Shown: piece after piece, positions 25,892 through 35,208 of the stretch
Layout of the letters: the number at the start of each line of letters is the position of its first letter
How positions within the stretch are numbered: position 1 is the first letter of the stretch
Assembly: GCA_014649575.1 (NCBI GenBank)
Contig: BMTH01000005.1
Span: 186,001 to 250,000, forward strand
DNA from: Streptomyces griseoincarnatus
GTDB taxonomy: Bacteria > Actinomycetota > Actinomycetes > Streptomycetales > Streptomycetaceae
Reading direction: 5' to 3'
Length of the DNA: 64,000 nt
Translations under genes and position numbers: made by a program
The notes under the pieces: generated by a model
Seen by the model: the letters and a program-made list of their open reading frames with translations, nothing else
Databases searched by the model: none
What the model was told of the DNA's origin: nothing

Positions 25892-27445
25892 ATGAACGCC
25901 CTCAACTCCCTGCTGGACGGCTTCGGTACGGCCCTCACCCCGCTCAACCTCCTGTGGGCCGCGGTGGGTGTGCTGCTCGGCACGGCGATCGGCGTCCTGC
26001 CGGGCATCGGCCCGGCTATGGCGGTGGCCCTGCTGCTGCCGGTGACGTACGGGCTCGACCCGACCGGCGCGTTCATCATGTTCGCCGGCATCTACTACGG
26101 CGCGATGTTCGGCGGTTCGACGACGTCGATCCTGCTGAACACGCCCGGTGAGAGTGCCGCCGTGGTCGCCGCGATGGAGGGCAACCCGATGGCGAAGTCG
26201 GGGCGCGGCGCGCAGGCCCTCGCGGCCGCCGCCGTCGGCCACTTCGCGGGCGGCATGGTGGGCACCCTGCTGCTGGTGGCGCTCGCGCCGACGGTCGCCG
26301 ACCTGGCGGTGGACATCGGCGCGCCGGACTACTTCGCCATCATGGTGCTGGCGTTCATCGCCGTGACGTCCGTCCTCGGCTCGTCGCGGATCCGGGGCCT
26401 GGCCTCGCTGCTGATCGGCCTGACCATCGGTCTGATCGGCCTGGACCAGATGACCGGGCAGCAGCGGCTGACCTTCGGTTCGCTGCATCTCGCCGACGGG
26501 GTGGACGTCGTCATCGTCGCGGTGGGTCTGTTCGCGATCGGCGAGGCGCTGTGGGTGGCCGCCCATCTGCGGCGCCGGCCGCCGGAGCCGATCCCGGTGG
26601 GCCGGCCGTGGCTGGGCCGCGCCGATCTGCGGCGCACCTGGAAGTCCTGGGCGCGCGGCCCGCTCATCGGCTTCCCGTTCGGCGCGATCCCGGCGGGCGG
26701 CGCGGAGATACCGACGTTCCTGTCGTACGTGACGGAGAAGCGGCTGTCGAAGCACAAGGACGAGTGGGGCAAGGGCGCCATCGAGGGTGTGGCGGGCCCC
26801 GAGTCGGCGGCGTCCGCCTCGGCGGCGGGCACGCTGGTGTCGATGCTGACGCTGGGCCTGCCGACCACGGCGGTCGCGGCGGTGATGCTGGCCGCTTTCC
26901 AGCAGTACGGCATCCAGCCGGGCCCGTTGCTGTTCGAGCGTGAGCCCGACCTGGTGTGGGGCCTGATCGCCTCGCTGTTCGTCGGCATGGTGCTGCTGCT
27001 CGCTCTGAACCTGCCGCTCGCACCCCTGTGGGCGAAGCTGCTGCGCGTCCCGCGGCCGTATCTGTACGCCGGGATCATGTTCTTCGCGGCGGTGGGCGCG
27101 TACGCGGTCGGCGGCGAGGTGATCGACCTGGTGCTGCTGCTGGTCATCGGCCTGATCGGGTTCGGCATGCGGCGTTACGGACTGCCTGTGCTGCCCGCCG
27201 TCATCGGTGTCATCCTCGGCCCGGCCGCCGAGCAGCAACTGCGCCGCGCGCTCCAGATCAGCGACGGCAGCGTCACCGGCCTGGTGAACACTCCGTTCTC
27301 GGTGACCGTGTACGCGGTGGTGGTGCTGCTGCTCGCCTGGCCGCTGCTCCGCAGGGCGCTGCCGCACCGCACCGCCACGCCGGCCGGGACGCCGGAGACA
27401 GCCGGGGAGTCCGAGTCCCGTACGCCGTCCGACCGGGGCGTCTGA
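25892..27445 (+). CDS. tctA: Tripartite tricarboxylate transporter large membrane subunit TctA
   Basis: 517 residues, ~12 spans. Conserved TctA motifs are present: [40 protein letters not shown] and the matching second-half motif [20 protein letters not shown]. This subunit carries the substrate with cation symport. Last gene of the tctCBA operon, followed by a strong terminator at 27482-27521. Confidence 0.95.
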   Translation: MNALNSLLDGFGTALTPLNLLWAAVGVLLGTAIGVLPGIGPAMAVALLLPVTYGLDPTGAFIMFAGIYYGAMFGGSTTSILLNTPGESAAVVAAMEGNPMAKSGRGAQALAAAAVGHFAGGMVGTLLLVALAPTVADLAVDIGAPDYFAIMVLAFIAVTSVLGSSRIRGLASLLIGLTIGLIGLDQMTGQQRLTFGSLHLADGVDVVIVAVGLFAIGEALWVAAHLRRRPPEPIPVGRPWLGRADLRRTWKSWARGPLIGFPFGAIPAGGAEIPTFLSYVTEKRLSKHKDEWGKGAIEGVAGPESAASASAAGTLVSMLTLGLPTTAVAAVMLAAFQQYGIQPGPLLFEREPDLVWGLIASLFVGMVLLLALNLPLAPLWAKLLRVPRPYLYAGIMFFAAVGAYAVGGEVIDLVLLLVIGLIGFGMRRYGLPVLPAVIGVILGPAAEQQLRRALQISDGSVTGLVNTPFSVTVYAVVVLLLAWPLLRRALPHRTATPAGTPETAGESESRTPSDRGV

Positions 27446-27481
27446 GGCGCCCGAGCCGTCGAACGGCGGTCGAACTCCCCG

Positions 27482-27521
27482 GCGTCGGGCCGGGACGCCC
27501 CACGGTGTCCCGGCCCGACGC
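27482..27521 (+). terminator. Terminator of tctCBA
   Basis: Perfect 15-bp stem (27482-27496 with 27507-27521), 10-nt loop, 37 bp after the tctA stop. Confidence 0.85.
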
Positions 27522-27601
27522 TTCCCACCCCTGCTGGTCACCCCGCGGATCCACGCCTCACCCCTTGACGCGTACCGACACCGGTGGCTGCATGTCCCGC
27601 A

Positions 27602-27615
27602 TGGGAGCGCTCCCA
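27602..27615. promoter_or_regulatory. CebR box
   Basis: TGGGAGCGCTCCCA, a perfect 14-bp palindrome identical to the consensus operator of CebR, the cellobiose-responsive LacI-family repressor of cellulase genes in Streptomyces. It lies 20 bp before the start codon of the broken CBM2 gene and 384 bp before the mannanase. Confidence 0.9.
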
Positions 27616-27634
27616 CCTGCTGGAAGGGGACACC

Positions 27635-27923
27635 ATGCGCGACCCCCGCGCGCTGCGCTTACCGGGCTCACGGATCCGCTCGTTGTTCGGCCTGCCGGCC
27701 GCCGCTCCGCTTCTCCTGCTCGGCCTGCTCGCCCCGGCCGCGACCCCAGGCGTGGAAGGGCGCCCTGACGACCGCCGCCGACGGCACGGCCACCGTCTCC
27801 GACGCGGGCTGGAACAGCTCCCTCGCCCCCGGCGCGAGCACGGCGTTCGGGATCGTCGCCACCACCACGGGGGCGGCCGCCCCCGCCGCCTTCGCCGGCT
27901 GCGCGGCCACACCGGCCTCCTGA
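27635..27923 (+). pseudogene. Relic of a secreted CBM2-containing glycoside hydrolase
   Basis: A good ribosome site (GGAAGGGG) and ATG 27635 start a signal peptide (RIRSLFGLPAAAPLLLLGLL) that includes a rare TTA Leu codon at 27659. At about 27747 the frame is lost; in another frame the end of a family 2 cellulose-binding module follows: QAWKGALTTA, then DGTATVSDAGWNSSLAPGAS and a TGA at 27921. The catalytic domain and most of CBM2 are missing, so the gene is dead through an internal deletion. Combined with the CebR box it was most likely a cellulase or similar secreted polysaccharidase. Confidence 0.75.
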
Positions 27924-27998
27924 CCCGGCACCCCGCACCCCGCACCCCGCACCCACCGAGACGCGAACCCCCTCACCCACCCCTCCCCTGGAGCCGCC

Positions 27999-29636
27999 AT
28001 GAGACCCACCCGTCGCACCGTCCCCTGGGCCGCCGCCCTCCTCGCGGCGCTCGCGGGCCTGCTCCTGACGCCGTCCGTCCCGGGCACCCCGGCCCACGCG
28101 GCGCCCACCGGGTTCCGGGTGCAGGACGGACGGCTCCTCGAGGCGTCCGGGAACGACTTCGTGATGCGTGGCGTCAACCACGCGCACACCTGGTACGCCG
28201 ACCGGCTCGACTCGCTGGACCACATCAAGGCCAAGGGCGCCAACACCGTCCGGGTGGTGCTGTCCAGCGGCGACCGGTGGACCCGCAACGACACCGCGGA
28301 CGTGGCGAACGTCGTCACGCAGTGCAAGCGGAACCGGCTGATCTGCGTCCTGGAGGTGCACGACACCACGGGTTACGGCGAGCAGAGCGGAGCGGTGACG
28401 CTGTCCCGCGCCGCCGACTACTGGATCGAGGTGCGCGACGCGCTGGTCGGCCAGGAGGACCACGTCGTCGTCAACATCGGCAACGAGCCGCACGGCAACA
28501 CCGGCTACTCGCGCTGGACCGACGACACCAAGGCGGCGATCCAGAAGCTGCGGGCCGCCGGGTTCGACCACACGCTGATGGTCGACGCCCCCAACTGGGG
28601 CCAGGACTGGGCGTTCACCATGCGCGACAACGCGGCCTCCGTGTTCGCGGCCGACCCGGACGCCAACACGGTGTTCTCCATCCACATGTACGGCGTCTTC
28701 GACACCGCCGCCGAGGTGAGCGACTACCTGAACCGGTTCGTCACCGCGAAACTGCCTGTCGTGGTGGGCGAGTTCGGGCACGACCACTCCGACGGCAACC
28801 CGGACGAGGACGCCGTCCTGTCGGTCACCCGGCAGCTCGGCATCGGATACCTGGGCTGGTCGTGGAGCGGCAACGGCGGCGGGGTCGAGTACCTGGACAT
28901 GGTCGAGAACTTCGACCCCGAGCGGACGACCAGCTGGGGCAAGCGCCTCTTCGACGGTCCGGACGGGATCGCCGCCACGTCCGAGGAGGCCGCGGTCTAC
29001 CGGAGCGGCCCGGGCGAGGACACCACGGCGCCGACCGTTCCGGGTGCTCCCGCGGCCTCCGCGGTGACGTCCTCCTCCGTGACCCTGACCTGGGGTGCGG
29101 CCGGCGACGCGGTCGGCGTGACCGGCTACGACGTCGTGCGGGTCGCCGGCGGTCAGGAGACCGTCGTCGCCTCGGCCTCCGGCACCACGGCCACGGTGTC
29201 CGGTCTCGCGGCGGACACGTCGTACACCTTCGCCCTGTACGCGCGGGACGCGGCCGGGAACCGTTCGGCGCGCTCCGCGACGGTGACCGTCACCACGGCG
29301 TCGGGTGCGGCGGCCGGGTCGTGCGCGGTCGCCTACCGGGTGACGGGTGAGTGGCCCGGCGGCTTCCAGGGCGAGGTCGTCGTCCGTAACACCGGGAGCA
29401 CGGCGGTCGACGGGTGGACGCTGCGCTGGACCTTCCCGGCGAGTCAGCGGATCACCAGCCTGTGGGGCGGGACGGTGACGCAGAGCGGTGCGGAGGTGAG
29501 CGTCGCGGCGGTCCCGTACACGGCGACGATCCCGCCGTCCGGTTCGGTGGCGCTGGGCTTCACGGGGACGCGGCCGGGGACCAACAGCAGCCCGGCGGTG
29601 TTCCTGCTGAACGGCGCGGAGTGCTCCGCGGCCTGA
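27999..29636 (+). CDS. Secreted GH5 (subfamily 8-like) endo-beta-1,4-mannanase with FN3 and CBM2
   Basis: 545 residues: signal peptide 1-35 (ending AHA), GH5 catalytic domain ~38-330, fibronectin type III ~340-430, CBM2 ~445-545. Catalytic-site motifs are NIGNEPHG (acid/base Glu), FSIHMYGVF and VVGEFGHDHSDGNPDEDAV (nucleophile Glu). This pattern and WGQDWAFTMRDNA are typical of actinobacterial mannanases. It degrades mannan outside the cell, anchored to plant polysaccharide by CBM2. ATG 27999 has GGAG upstream. No own promoter is evident; the CebR-box promoter before the relic may drive it. Confidence 0.93.
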   Translation: MRPTRRTVPWAAALLAALAGLLLTPSVPGTPAHAAPTGFRVQDGRLLEASGNDFVMRGVNHAHTWYADRLDSLDHIKAKGANTVRVVLSSGDRWTRNDTADVANVVTQCKRNRLICVLEVHDTTGYGEQSGAVTLSRAADYWIEVRDALVGQEDHVVVNIGNEPHGNTGYSRWTDDTKAAIQKLRAAGFDHTLMVDAPNWGQDWAFTMRDNAASVFAADPDANTVFSIHMYGVFDTAAEVSDYLNRFVTAKLPVVVGEFGHDHSDGNPDEDAVLSVTRQLGIGYLGWSWSGNGGGVEYLDMVENFDPERTTSWGKRLFDGPDGIAATSEEAAVYRSGPGEDTTAPTVPGAPAASAVTSSSVTLTWGAAGDAVGVTGYDVVRVAGGQETVVASASGTTATVSGLAADTSYTFALYARDAAGNRSARSATVTVTTASGAAAGSCAVAYRVTGEWPGGFQGEVVVRNTGSTAVDGWTLRWTFPASQRITSLWGGTVTQSGAEVSVAAVPYTATIPPSGSVALGFTGTRPGTNSSPAVFLLNGAECSAA

Positions 29637-29642
29637 CGGAGG

Positions 29643-29680
29643 CGGCTGCCCGCAGGGTCTCTCCCCCCTCCGGGCAGCCG
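29643..29680 (+). terminator. Terminator of the mannanase gene
   Basis: 10-bp perfect stem (29643-29652 with 29671-29680) and 18-nt loop just after the stop codon. Confidence 0.65.
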
Positions 29681-29698
29681 TTCGTCGTGGGCCTCGGT

Positions 29699-30427
29699 TC
29701 AGACCAGGTGGGCGAAGACCACCAGATTCTCGGTGTAGTCCTTGGCGGCGCGGTCGTAGGCGCCGGCGCAGGTGATGAGCCGGACCTGCGCGTCGGGGGT
29801 GTCGGCGTACACGCGCTCGTTCGGGAAGGCGTCCTTGTCGAAGGACTCCGCCTCGTCAACGACGAACGTGGCACGGGTGCCGTCGGCGCGCCGCACCTGG
29901 AAGCGGTCACCCTTCTCCAGTTCGCTGAGGCGCGCGAAGACGGCCGCGGAGGTCTTGGTGTCCACGTGTCCGGCGATGATGGCCGTGCCCAGCTCGCCCG
30001 GGGAGACGCCCTTGGCGTACCAGCCGACGAGGTTGGTGTCGTTCGGCGGGGGCGCTTCGAGCTGGCCCTTGCTGTCGACGTCGAGTGCCGTGAAGGGGGC
30101 GTTCACGCCGATGGAGGGGATGACCAGCCGCGTCGGCGCGGAGCGCGGCAGGTGCTTGCCGGGGGACCCTTCGGCGGGGGACGCCGATGCGGCGGACCCG
30201 CCCTCGGCCGGCCCGGTGGACGCGTCGGCCGAGGGCGCCGCGGAGACCGTGCGGGAGGCGTGCGGCCCGTGGGCGTCGTCGGGCGGGTCCTCCCCGCCGC
30301 CCATCAGCGTGGTGGCCAGCAGCAGACCGGCCCCGCCCCAGAAGACCGCGGTCATGACGGAGCGCACTCTGCGCCTCGTCGGGGACGCCTGGTCGGGTTC
30401 GACGGGAGTGGGGGCACTGGCCGGCAT
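29699..30427 (-). CDS. Class F sortase
   Basis: About 242 residues: one membrane anchor near the N-terminus (VMTAVFWGGAGLLLATTLM), a low-complexity linker (~45-95), then the sortase barrel with the His region (ELGTAIIAGHVDT), catalytic Cys220 in RLITCAG and Arg226 shortly after. The lack of other domains and the actinobacterial sequence fit class F. Sortases join surface proteins to the wall through a transpeptidation. ATG 30427 has GAGGTGG 8 nt upstream; GTG 30439 is possible. The upstream gene encodes a likely partner surface protein. Confidence 0.9.
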   Translation of the reverse strand: MPASAPTPVEPDQASPTRRRVRSVMTAVFWGGAGLLLATTLMGGGEDPPDDAHGPHASRTVSAAPSADASTGPAEGGSAASASPAEGSPGKHLPRSAPTRLVIPSIGVNAPFTALDVDSKGQLEAPPPNDTNLVGWYAKGVSPGELGTAIIAGHVDTKTSAAVFARLSELEKGDRFQVRRADGTRATFVVDEAESFDKDAFPNERVYADTPDAQVRLITCAGAYDRAAKDYTENLVVFAHLV

Positions 30428-30558
30428 CGGGGGAACCACCTCGTTCGGGCACGGCGGAGGGCAGGTCAGGGAGGGAGGACTCGAGAGGGGGCGAGCGGGG
30501 CCGTCGTGACGCGCGGGGCGCCGGGGACGGCCCCGGCCGCTATGACCCCGGGCACGGC

Positions 30559-31044
30559 TCAGGCCATGTTCCCGGAGACCTTCTTACGGCGCAGTGCGTA
30601 GGCGCCGGTACCGAGGACCGCGAGCGCGGCGAGGCCGCCCGCCGTGACACCGGGCTGCGAGGCGAGACCGCCGCCGCCGGTGTGCACGCCGCCGTGCGGC
30701 TTGTCGTGCTTCCACTCCTTGTCCTGCTTGCCGCTCCAGGACTCCTCGCTCTCCGAGTCGCCCTTCTCCTTGTAGGTCTCGGGGTCGTACTTCGGGTCCT
30801 TGGCGGTGCCCCAGTCGTCGTCGCCGGTCACCGCGGACAGGGCGCCGCCGCCCGCGTGGACCCCGCCGTGCGGCTTGTCGTGCTTGCCTTCCTTGTCGTG
30901 CTTGCTCTCCTTGTCGTACTCCTTGCTGTAGGAAGACTTGTCGTGACCGCTGTCGCCGTCGTGGTCGGCGTAGGCCGCGGGGGCGGCGATGGCGACGGCC
31001 GCCGTGGCCGTCGCGGCGGCGAGCATCATGCGGGCAGAGCGCAT
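30559..31044 (-). CDS. Secreted His/Lys/Asp-rich surface protein with repeated GGVHxGGG motif, probable sortase partner
   Basis: 161 residues: signal peptide 1-28 (ending AYADHD), a highly charged His/Asp/Lys region, two copies of KHDKPHGGVHxGGGxL (around 50-65 and 115-130), then a hydrophobic helix (GGLAALAVLGTGAYAL) and a RRKK tail. Helix plus basic tail is the layout of a cell-wall sorting signal, but no LPxTG-like motif is present; the second GGVHTGGGG sits where one would expect it. It is 130 bp upstream of the class F sortase on the same strand. ATG 31044 has GGAAGGA upstream. Confidence 0.85.
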   Translation of the reverse strand: MRSARMMLAAATATAAVAIAAPAAYADHDGDSGHDKSSYSKEYDKESKHDKEGKHDKPHGGVHAGGGALSAVTGDDDWGTAKDPKYDPETYKEKGDSESEESWSGKQDKEWKHDKPHGGVHTGGGGLASQPGVTAGGLAALAVLGTGAYALRRKKVSGNMA

Positions 31045-31223
31045 CTGAGAGTCCTTCCGCTGGAGGCCGGGCAGCTGACTCCGCGTCAGCACAACTCTCC
31101 CGGGCTCCGGCCTGATCCACGCTCAGCCATCTCGCGCGACCTGACCATCCGGGACGATCACACGGGTTAACTCCCCACCCCTCCGGCCGTGCGCCGGCTC
31201 ACTTCCGTCGCACCCCGTGGCCT

Positions 31224-31254
31224 CTTGCCGCGACATCGGAACGCCACCTAGCCT
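31224..31254 (+). promoter_or_regulatory. Promoter of the MFS gene, probably leaderless
   Basis: TTGCCG (31224-31229), 19-nt spacer, TAGCCT (31249-31254), then 6 nt to the GTG at 31261; no ribosome site between. Confidence 0.5.
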
Positions 31255-31260
31255 GCCTTT

Positions 31261-32460
31261 GTGCCGCTAATAAACAAAACCCGTTCGCACAGTGCCGTGC
31301 CGGGTACCGACCTCGTCCGGCTCCGACTCGCCCTGACCGCCTTCTTCGCCCTGGACGGCTTCGTCTTCGCCGGCTGGGTCGTACGCATCCCCGCCATCAA
31401 GGAACAGACCGGGTCGTCCGCGAGCGCCCTGGGACTCGCGCTGCTCGGCGTCTCCGCGGGCGCCGTGATCACCATGACGCTGACCGGCCGGCTGTGCCGC
31501 CGGTACGGCAGCCACCTGGTCACCGTGGTCTGCGCGGTCCTGCTCGGCGTCAGCGTGGCCCTGCCGCCGCTGACCCACTCCGCGCTCGCGCTGGGCGCCG
31601 TGCTGCTGGTCTTCGGCGCGGCCTACGGCGGGATCAACGTCGCCTTCAACAGCGCGGCCGTCGACCTGGTGGCGGCGCTGCGACGGCCCATCATGCCCAG
31701 CTTCCACGCGGCGTTCAGCCTGGGCGGCATGATCGGCGCGGGGCTGGGCGCCCTGGTCGCGGGATCCCTGTCGCCGCTCCGGCATCTCACAGGGCTCGCC
31801 GTGATCGCACTCCTGGTGACGGCGGTCGCGGGGCGGGCGCTGATGCGGTGCGAGCCGCTGACCCCGGCGGACGGCGGACGGCCCGCCGAGGGCTCCGCAC
31901 CCCGGCGCGACCGGCGCACCCGCGCCCTGGTGATCGTCTTCGGGCTGATCGCGCTGTGCACCGCCTACGGCGAGGGCGCGCTGGCCGACTGGGGGGCGCT
32001 CCATCTCGAGCAGGACCTGGACGCCTCGCCGGGGGCCGCGGCCGTCGGCTACCTGTGCTTCGCGCTCGCCATGACGATCGGCCGACTGAGCGGCACCACG
32101 CTGCTGGAACGGCTCGGCCGCACCCGCACGATCCTGGTGGGCGGCTCCACGGCCGCGGCCGGCATGCTGCTCGGCGCGCTGGCCCCTCACCTGTGGGCGG
32201 CGCTGCTGGGGTACGCCGTCACCGGGCTGGGGCTCGCCAACCTCTTCCCGGTCGCCGTGGAGCGGGCGGGCGCGCTGGCGGGCCCGAGCGGGGTGGCGAC
32301 CGCCTCCACGCTGGGTTACGGCGGGATGCTGCTCGGCCCGCCCGCGATCGGTTTCATGGCCGACTGGTACAGCCTCCCGGCCGCTCTCACCAGCGTGGCG
32401 GTGCTGGCGGCGGTGGCCACCGCCATCGGGTTCACCACCCGGCACGTGCGGACGGACTGA
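31261..32460 (+). CDS. MFS transporter
   Basis: 399 residues with 12 hydrophobic segments and the MFS loop 2-3 motif (GRLCRRYGSHLV). The first helix FFALDGFVFAGWVVRIPAIK is seen in the YfmO/fucose-type permease-like subgroup of actinobacterial MFS proteins. Substrate unknown. GTG 31261 fits a leaderless message. Followed by a short hairpin at 32463-32483. Confidence 0.9.
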   Translation: MPLINKTRSHSAVPGTDLVRLRLALTAFFALDGFVFAGWVVRIPAIKEQTGSSASALGLALLGVSAGAVITMTLTGRLCRRYGSHLVTVVCAVLLGVSVALPPLTHSALALGAVLLVFGAAYGGINVAFNSAAVDLVAALRRPIMPSFHAAFSLGGMIGAGLGALVAGSLSPLRHLTGLAVIALLVTAVAGRALMRCEPLTPADGGRPAEGSAPRRDRRTRALVIVFGLIALCTAYGEGALADWGALHLEQDLDASPGAAAVGYLCFALAMTIGRLSGTTLLERLGRTRTILVGGSTAAAGMLLGALAPHLWAALLGYAVTGLGLANLFPVAVERAGALAGPSGVATASTLGYGGMLLGPPAIGFMADWYSLPAALTSVAVLAAVATAIGFTTRHVRTD

Positions 32461-32462
32461 GT

Positions 32463-32483
32463 GCCCGGCGGGGATCGCCGGGC
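32463..32483 (+). terminator. Short terminator-like hairpin after MFS gene
   Basis: 8-bp perfect stem (32463-32470 with 32476-32483), 5-nt loop, 2 bp after the stop codon. Confidence 0.5.
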
Positions 32484-32568
32484 GGTCCCGGGGTACCCGG
32501 TCGTCGGAGTCCGCCGGTCCTCCGCACGGCGGACTCCGCAAGCGACCACCGCGGATCCGGGAGAGAAC

Positions 32569-33447
32569 GTGAGCGATCAGCAGAACCCCGTCGACCAGCA
32601 GCCCACCCCCGACTTCCCCTCCCAGGACCAGCCTCATCCGGGCTGGACCGGCCCCATGGACCCGCCGCCGGACCACGGTGAGGGCTCCTACCGGGGCAGC
32701 GGCCGCCTGACCGGCCGCAAGGCAGTGATCACGGGCGGGGACTCCGGCATCGGCCGCGCGGTCGCCCTCGCGTTCGCCCGCGAGGGCGCCGACGTGCTCT
32801 TCACGTACCTGGACAGCGAGAAGGACGAGGCGGACGAGACCGCGCGCTGGGTCGAGGAGGCCGGCCGGCGCGCCGTGGCCGTGTCGTGCGACATCCGGGA
32901 GGAGGAGAACTGCCGTGCGCTGATCGACCGGGCGGTCTCCGAGTTCGGCGGCATCGACATCCTGGTGAACAACGCCGCGTACCAGATGTCGCAGCCGGAC
33001 GGCATCGAGGCGATCACCACCGAGCAGTTCGACCGGGTGCTGCGGACCAACCTCTACGGCATGTTCTGGCTGTGCAAGATGGCCGTGCCGCACATGCGGG
33101 AGGGCGGCAGCATCATCAACTCGGCGTCCGTGCAGGCGTACAAGCCGAGTCCGCATCTGCTGGACTACGCGACCACCAAGGGCGGCATCGTCACGTTCAC
33201 GCAGGGGCTGGCGCAGATGCTGATCGAGCGGGGCATCCGGGTCAACGCCGTGGCGCCGGGCCCGGTGTGGACGCCGCTGATCCCGGCGACGTTGCCGGAC
33301 ACCGCGGAGTTCGGCAAGCAGGCCCCGATCGGGCGTCCGGCCCAGCCCGCCGAGATGGCCCCGGCCTACGTGTTCCTCGCCTCGCAGGAGGCGTCGTACA
33401 TCACCGCCGAGATCGTCAACGCGACGGGCGGGACGCCGCTGCCGTAG
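32569..33447 (+). CDS. SDR family oxidoreductase (general-stress type)
   Basis: 292 residues. A Pro/Gln-rich N-terminal tail of ~45 residues precedes the SDR core with cofactor motif TGGDSGIG at 55-62, NNAAYQM, and the catalytic YATTK. The long tail and TGGDSGIGRAVA resemble the GsiB-neighbour/YghA-like dehydrogenases induced by stress. GTG 32569 with GGGAGAG upstream was chosen. Substrate unknown. Confidence 0.92.
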   Translation: MSDQQNPVDQQPTPDFPSQDQPHPGWTGPMDPPPDHGEGSYRGSGRLTGRKAVITGGDSGIGRAVALAFAREGADVLFTYLDSEKDEADETARWVEEAGRRAVAVSCDIREEENCRALIDRAVSEFGGIDILVNNAAYQMSQPDGIEAITTEQFDRVLRTNLYGMFWLCKMAVPHMREGGSIINSASVQAYKPSPHLLDYATTKGGIVTFTQGLAQMLIERGIRVNAVAPGPVWTPLIPATLPDTAEFGKQAPIGRPAQPAEMAPAYVFLASQEASYITAEIVNATGGTPLP

Positions 33448-33501
33448 GGCGCCGGGAAAAGCACTGACCGCACGGGCCCTACGTGGGGCAGACTCCCGGC
33501 C

Positions 33502-34236
33502 ATGGAGACTGCCTGGTACTTGGAGATCCTTGAGCACGAGGGCCGGTCGCTGGCCGACGCGGCGGAGCAGGCGGGGCCCGGAGCCCCCGTGCCCGCCTGC
33601 CCGGACTGGCGGGTGAGGGACCTGCTGCGGCACACCGGCGTGGTGCACCGGTGGGCGGCGGGCTTCGTCGCCGACGCGTGTCCGACGCCCCGCCCGATGG
33701 AGGAGCACCCGGACCTGGACGGTACGGAGCTGCTCGCCTGGTACCGGGCCGGCCACCGCGCGCTGCTCGACACGCTTCGCGAGGCGAAGCCGGACGTGGC
33801 GTGCTGGACCTTCCTGCCCGGCGCCGAGTCGGGACTCGGCTTCTGGGCCCGCCGCCAGGCCCACGAGACGGCCGTGCACCGCTGGGACGCGCAGGCCGCG
33901 CGCGGCGGCGACCCGACACCCGTCGCCACGGACTTCGCGGTGGACGGTGTGGACGAACTGCTGCGCGGCTTCCACGCCCGCCGCAGGAGCCGGGTCCGCA
34001 CCCCCGAACCGCGCGTGCTCCGGATACGCGCGACGGACGCGGACGCGGTGTGGACGGTACGGCTGTCGCAGGAGCCGCCGGTGACCGCACGGGACGCCGC
34101 CGGGGACGCGGAGTGCGAGGTGTCCGGTCCGGCCGCCGAGCTGTACTTGTCGCTGTGGAACCGGCTCCCCGTGCCCGAGGTGACGGGCGACCAGGCGCTC
34201 GCGGAGCTGTGGCGGAAGACGTCCGCGGTCGTCTGA
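33502..34236 (+). CDS. Maleylpyruvate isomerase-family mycothiol-dependent enzyme
   Basis: 244 residues with a DinB-like four-helix N-terminal domain: VPACPDWRVRDLLRHTGVVHRWAAG gives the first metal-binding His, and QAHETAVHRWDAQ holds the other metal ligands, followed by an SCP2-like C-terminal half. Members use mycothiol as cofactor, usually in isomerisation, S-transfer or detoxification. Mycothiol dependence is itself an actinobacterial mark. No pathway genes adjoin. Confidence 0.9.
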   Translation: METAWYLEILEHEGRSLADAAEQAGPGAPVPACPDWRVRDLLRHTGVVHRWAAGFVADACPTPRPMEEHPDLDGTELLAWYRAGHRALLDTLREAKPDVACWTFLPGAESGLGFWARRQAHETAVHRWDAQAARGGDPTPVATDFAVDGVDELLRGFHARRRSRVRTPEPRVLRIRATDADAVWTVRLSQEPPVTARDAAGDAECEVSGPAAELYLSLWNRLPVPEVTGDQALAELWRKTSAVV

Positions 34237-34282
34237 GACGGGGGTGCTTGCCCGCCGGCCGCCCGCCTGTTTCACTCCCGGC

Positions 34283-34582
34283 ATGCGTGAACACGGAGGA
34301 ACGGGATCGGGCGGCCGGCGCGGTCAGGCCGAGCGGGACGCCATCACCGTGGAGATCGGGTACGCGCTGTGCAGCGCCGCCTTCGCGGCGGCCGTGGTGT
34401 TCGGCGCGGTGGCGGGTCCGGCGCTGCTGTTCGCGCTGCCGGGGGCGGTGGAGACGGTGCTGGTGCGCGGGGGCGGTGTGCTCGCGGGGGTGTTGTTCGC
34501 CGCCCGTACCGTGTCCGTGCTGGTGCGGTTCCGGCGGGCGGCTCAGCCCAGCCAGCCCGGCCGCACGAGCCCGGACTCGTAG
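34283..34582 (+). CDS. DUF6332-like small membrane protein
   Basis: 99 residues, ATG 34283. QAERDAITVEIGYALCSAAFAAAVVFG and two hydrophobic segments match what I recall of the streptomycete DUF6332 family. Its 3' end overlaps the convergent response-regulator gene by 40 bp. Function unknown. Confidence 0.7.
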   Translation: MREHGGTGSGGRRGQAERDAITVEIGYALCSAAFAAAVVFGAVAGPALLFALPGAVETVLVRGGGVLAGVLFAARTVSVLVRFRRAAQPSQPGRTSPDS

Positions 34583-35208
34583 GCGAGGACGACCAGTTGG
34601 GCGCGGTCGCGGGCGCCCAGCTTCACCATGGTCCGGCTGACGTGGGTCTTGGCGGTGAGCGGGCTCACCACCAGGCGGCGGGCGATCTCCTCGTTCGTCA
34701 GGCCCAGTCCGACCAGCGCCATCACCTCCCGCTCCCGCTCGGTCAGCTCCGACAGGGCTCCGGCGGCGGCCGGTTCCTTGGAGCGGGCGGCGAACTCGGC
34801 GATCAGCCGGCGCGTCACACCCGGTGAGAGCAGGGCGTCGCCGTCGACCACGGCCCTTACCGCGCGCAACAGTTCGTCCGGCTCGGTGTCCTTCACCAGG
34901 AAGCCGGAGGCGCCCGAGCGGATCGCCTCGAAGACGTACTCGTCCAGCTCGAAGGTGGTGAGCATGACCACCTTCACGTCGGCCAGGTCCGGGTCACCGG
35001 TGACGCGGCGGGTCGCGGCGAGGCCGTCGAGTCCGGGCATGCGGATGTCCATCAGCACGACGTCGGGCCGCACCTCGCTGATCAGGCGCAGCGCCTCCTC
35101 CCCGTCGGCCGCCTCCCCCGCCACCCCGATGTCCGGCTGCGCGTCGAGCAGCGCCCGGAACCCCGCCCTGACCAGTGACTGGTCGTCGGCGAGCAGCACA
35201 CGGATCAC
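34543..35208 (-). CDS. NarL/LuxR-type two-component response regulator
   Basis: 221 residues. Receiver domain with acidic pocket DD (8-9), phospho-acceptor Asp54 in VVLMDIRMPG and Lys in GFLVKDTEP. C-terminal GerE/LuxR helix-turn-helix (LTEREREVMALVGLGLTNEE then IARRLVVSPLTAKTHV). GTG 35208 overlaps the kinase stop by 4 bp, so the pair is translationally coupled. The controlled genes are not evident from context. Confidence 0.95.
   Translation of the reverse strand: MIRVLLADDQSLVRAGFRALLDAQPDIGVAGEAADGEEALRLISEVRPDVVLMDIRMPGLDGLAATRRVTGDPDLADVKVVMLTTFELDEYVFEAIRSGASGFLVKDTEPDELLRAVRAVVDGDALLSPGVTRRLIAEFAARSKEPAAAGALSELTEREREVMALVGLGLTNEEIARRLVVSPLTAKTHVSRTMVKLGARDRAQLVVLAYESGLVRPGWLG

Noticed and set aside
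31267..34284. 1005-codon open frame on the minus strand
   Set aside because: Antisense shadow of the MFS, SDR and mycothiol-enzyme genes, which have clear motifs on the plus strand.
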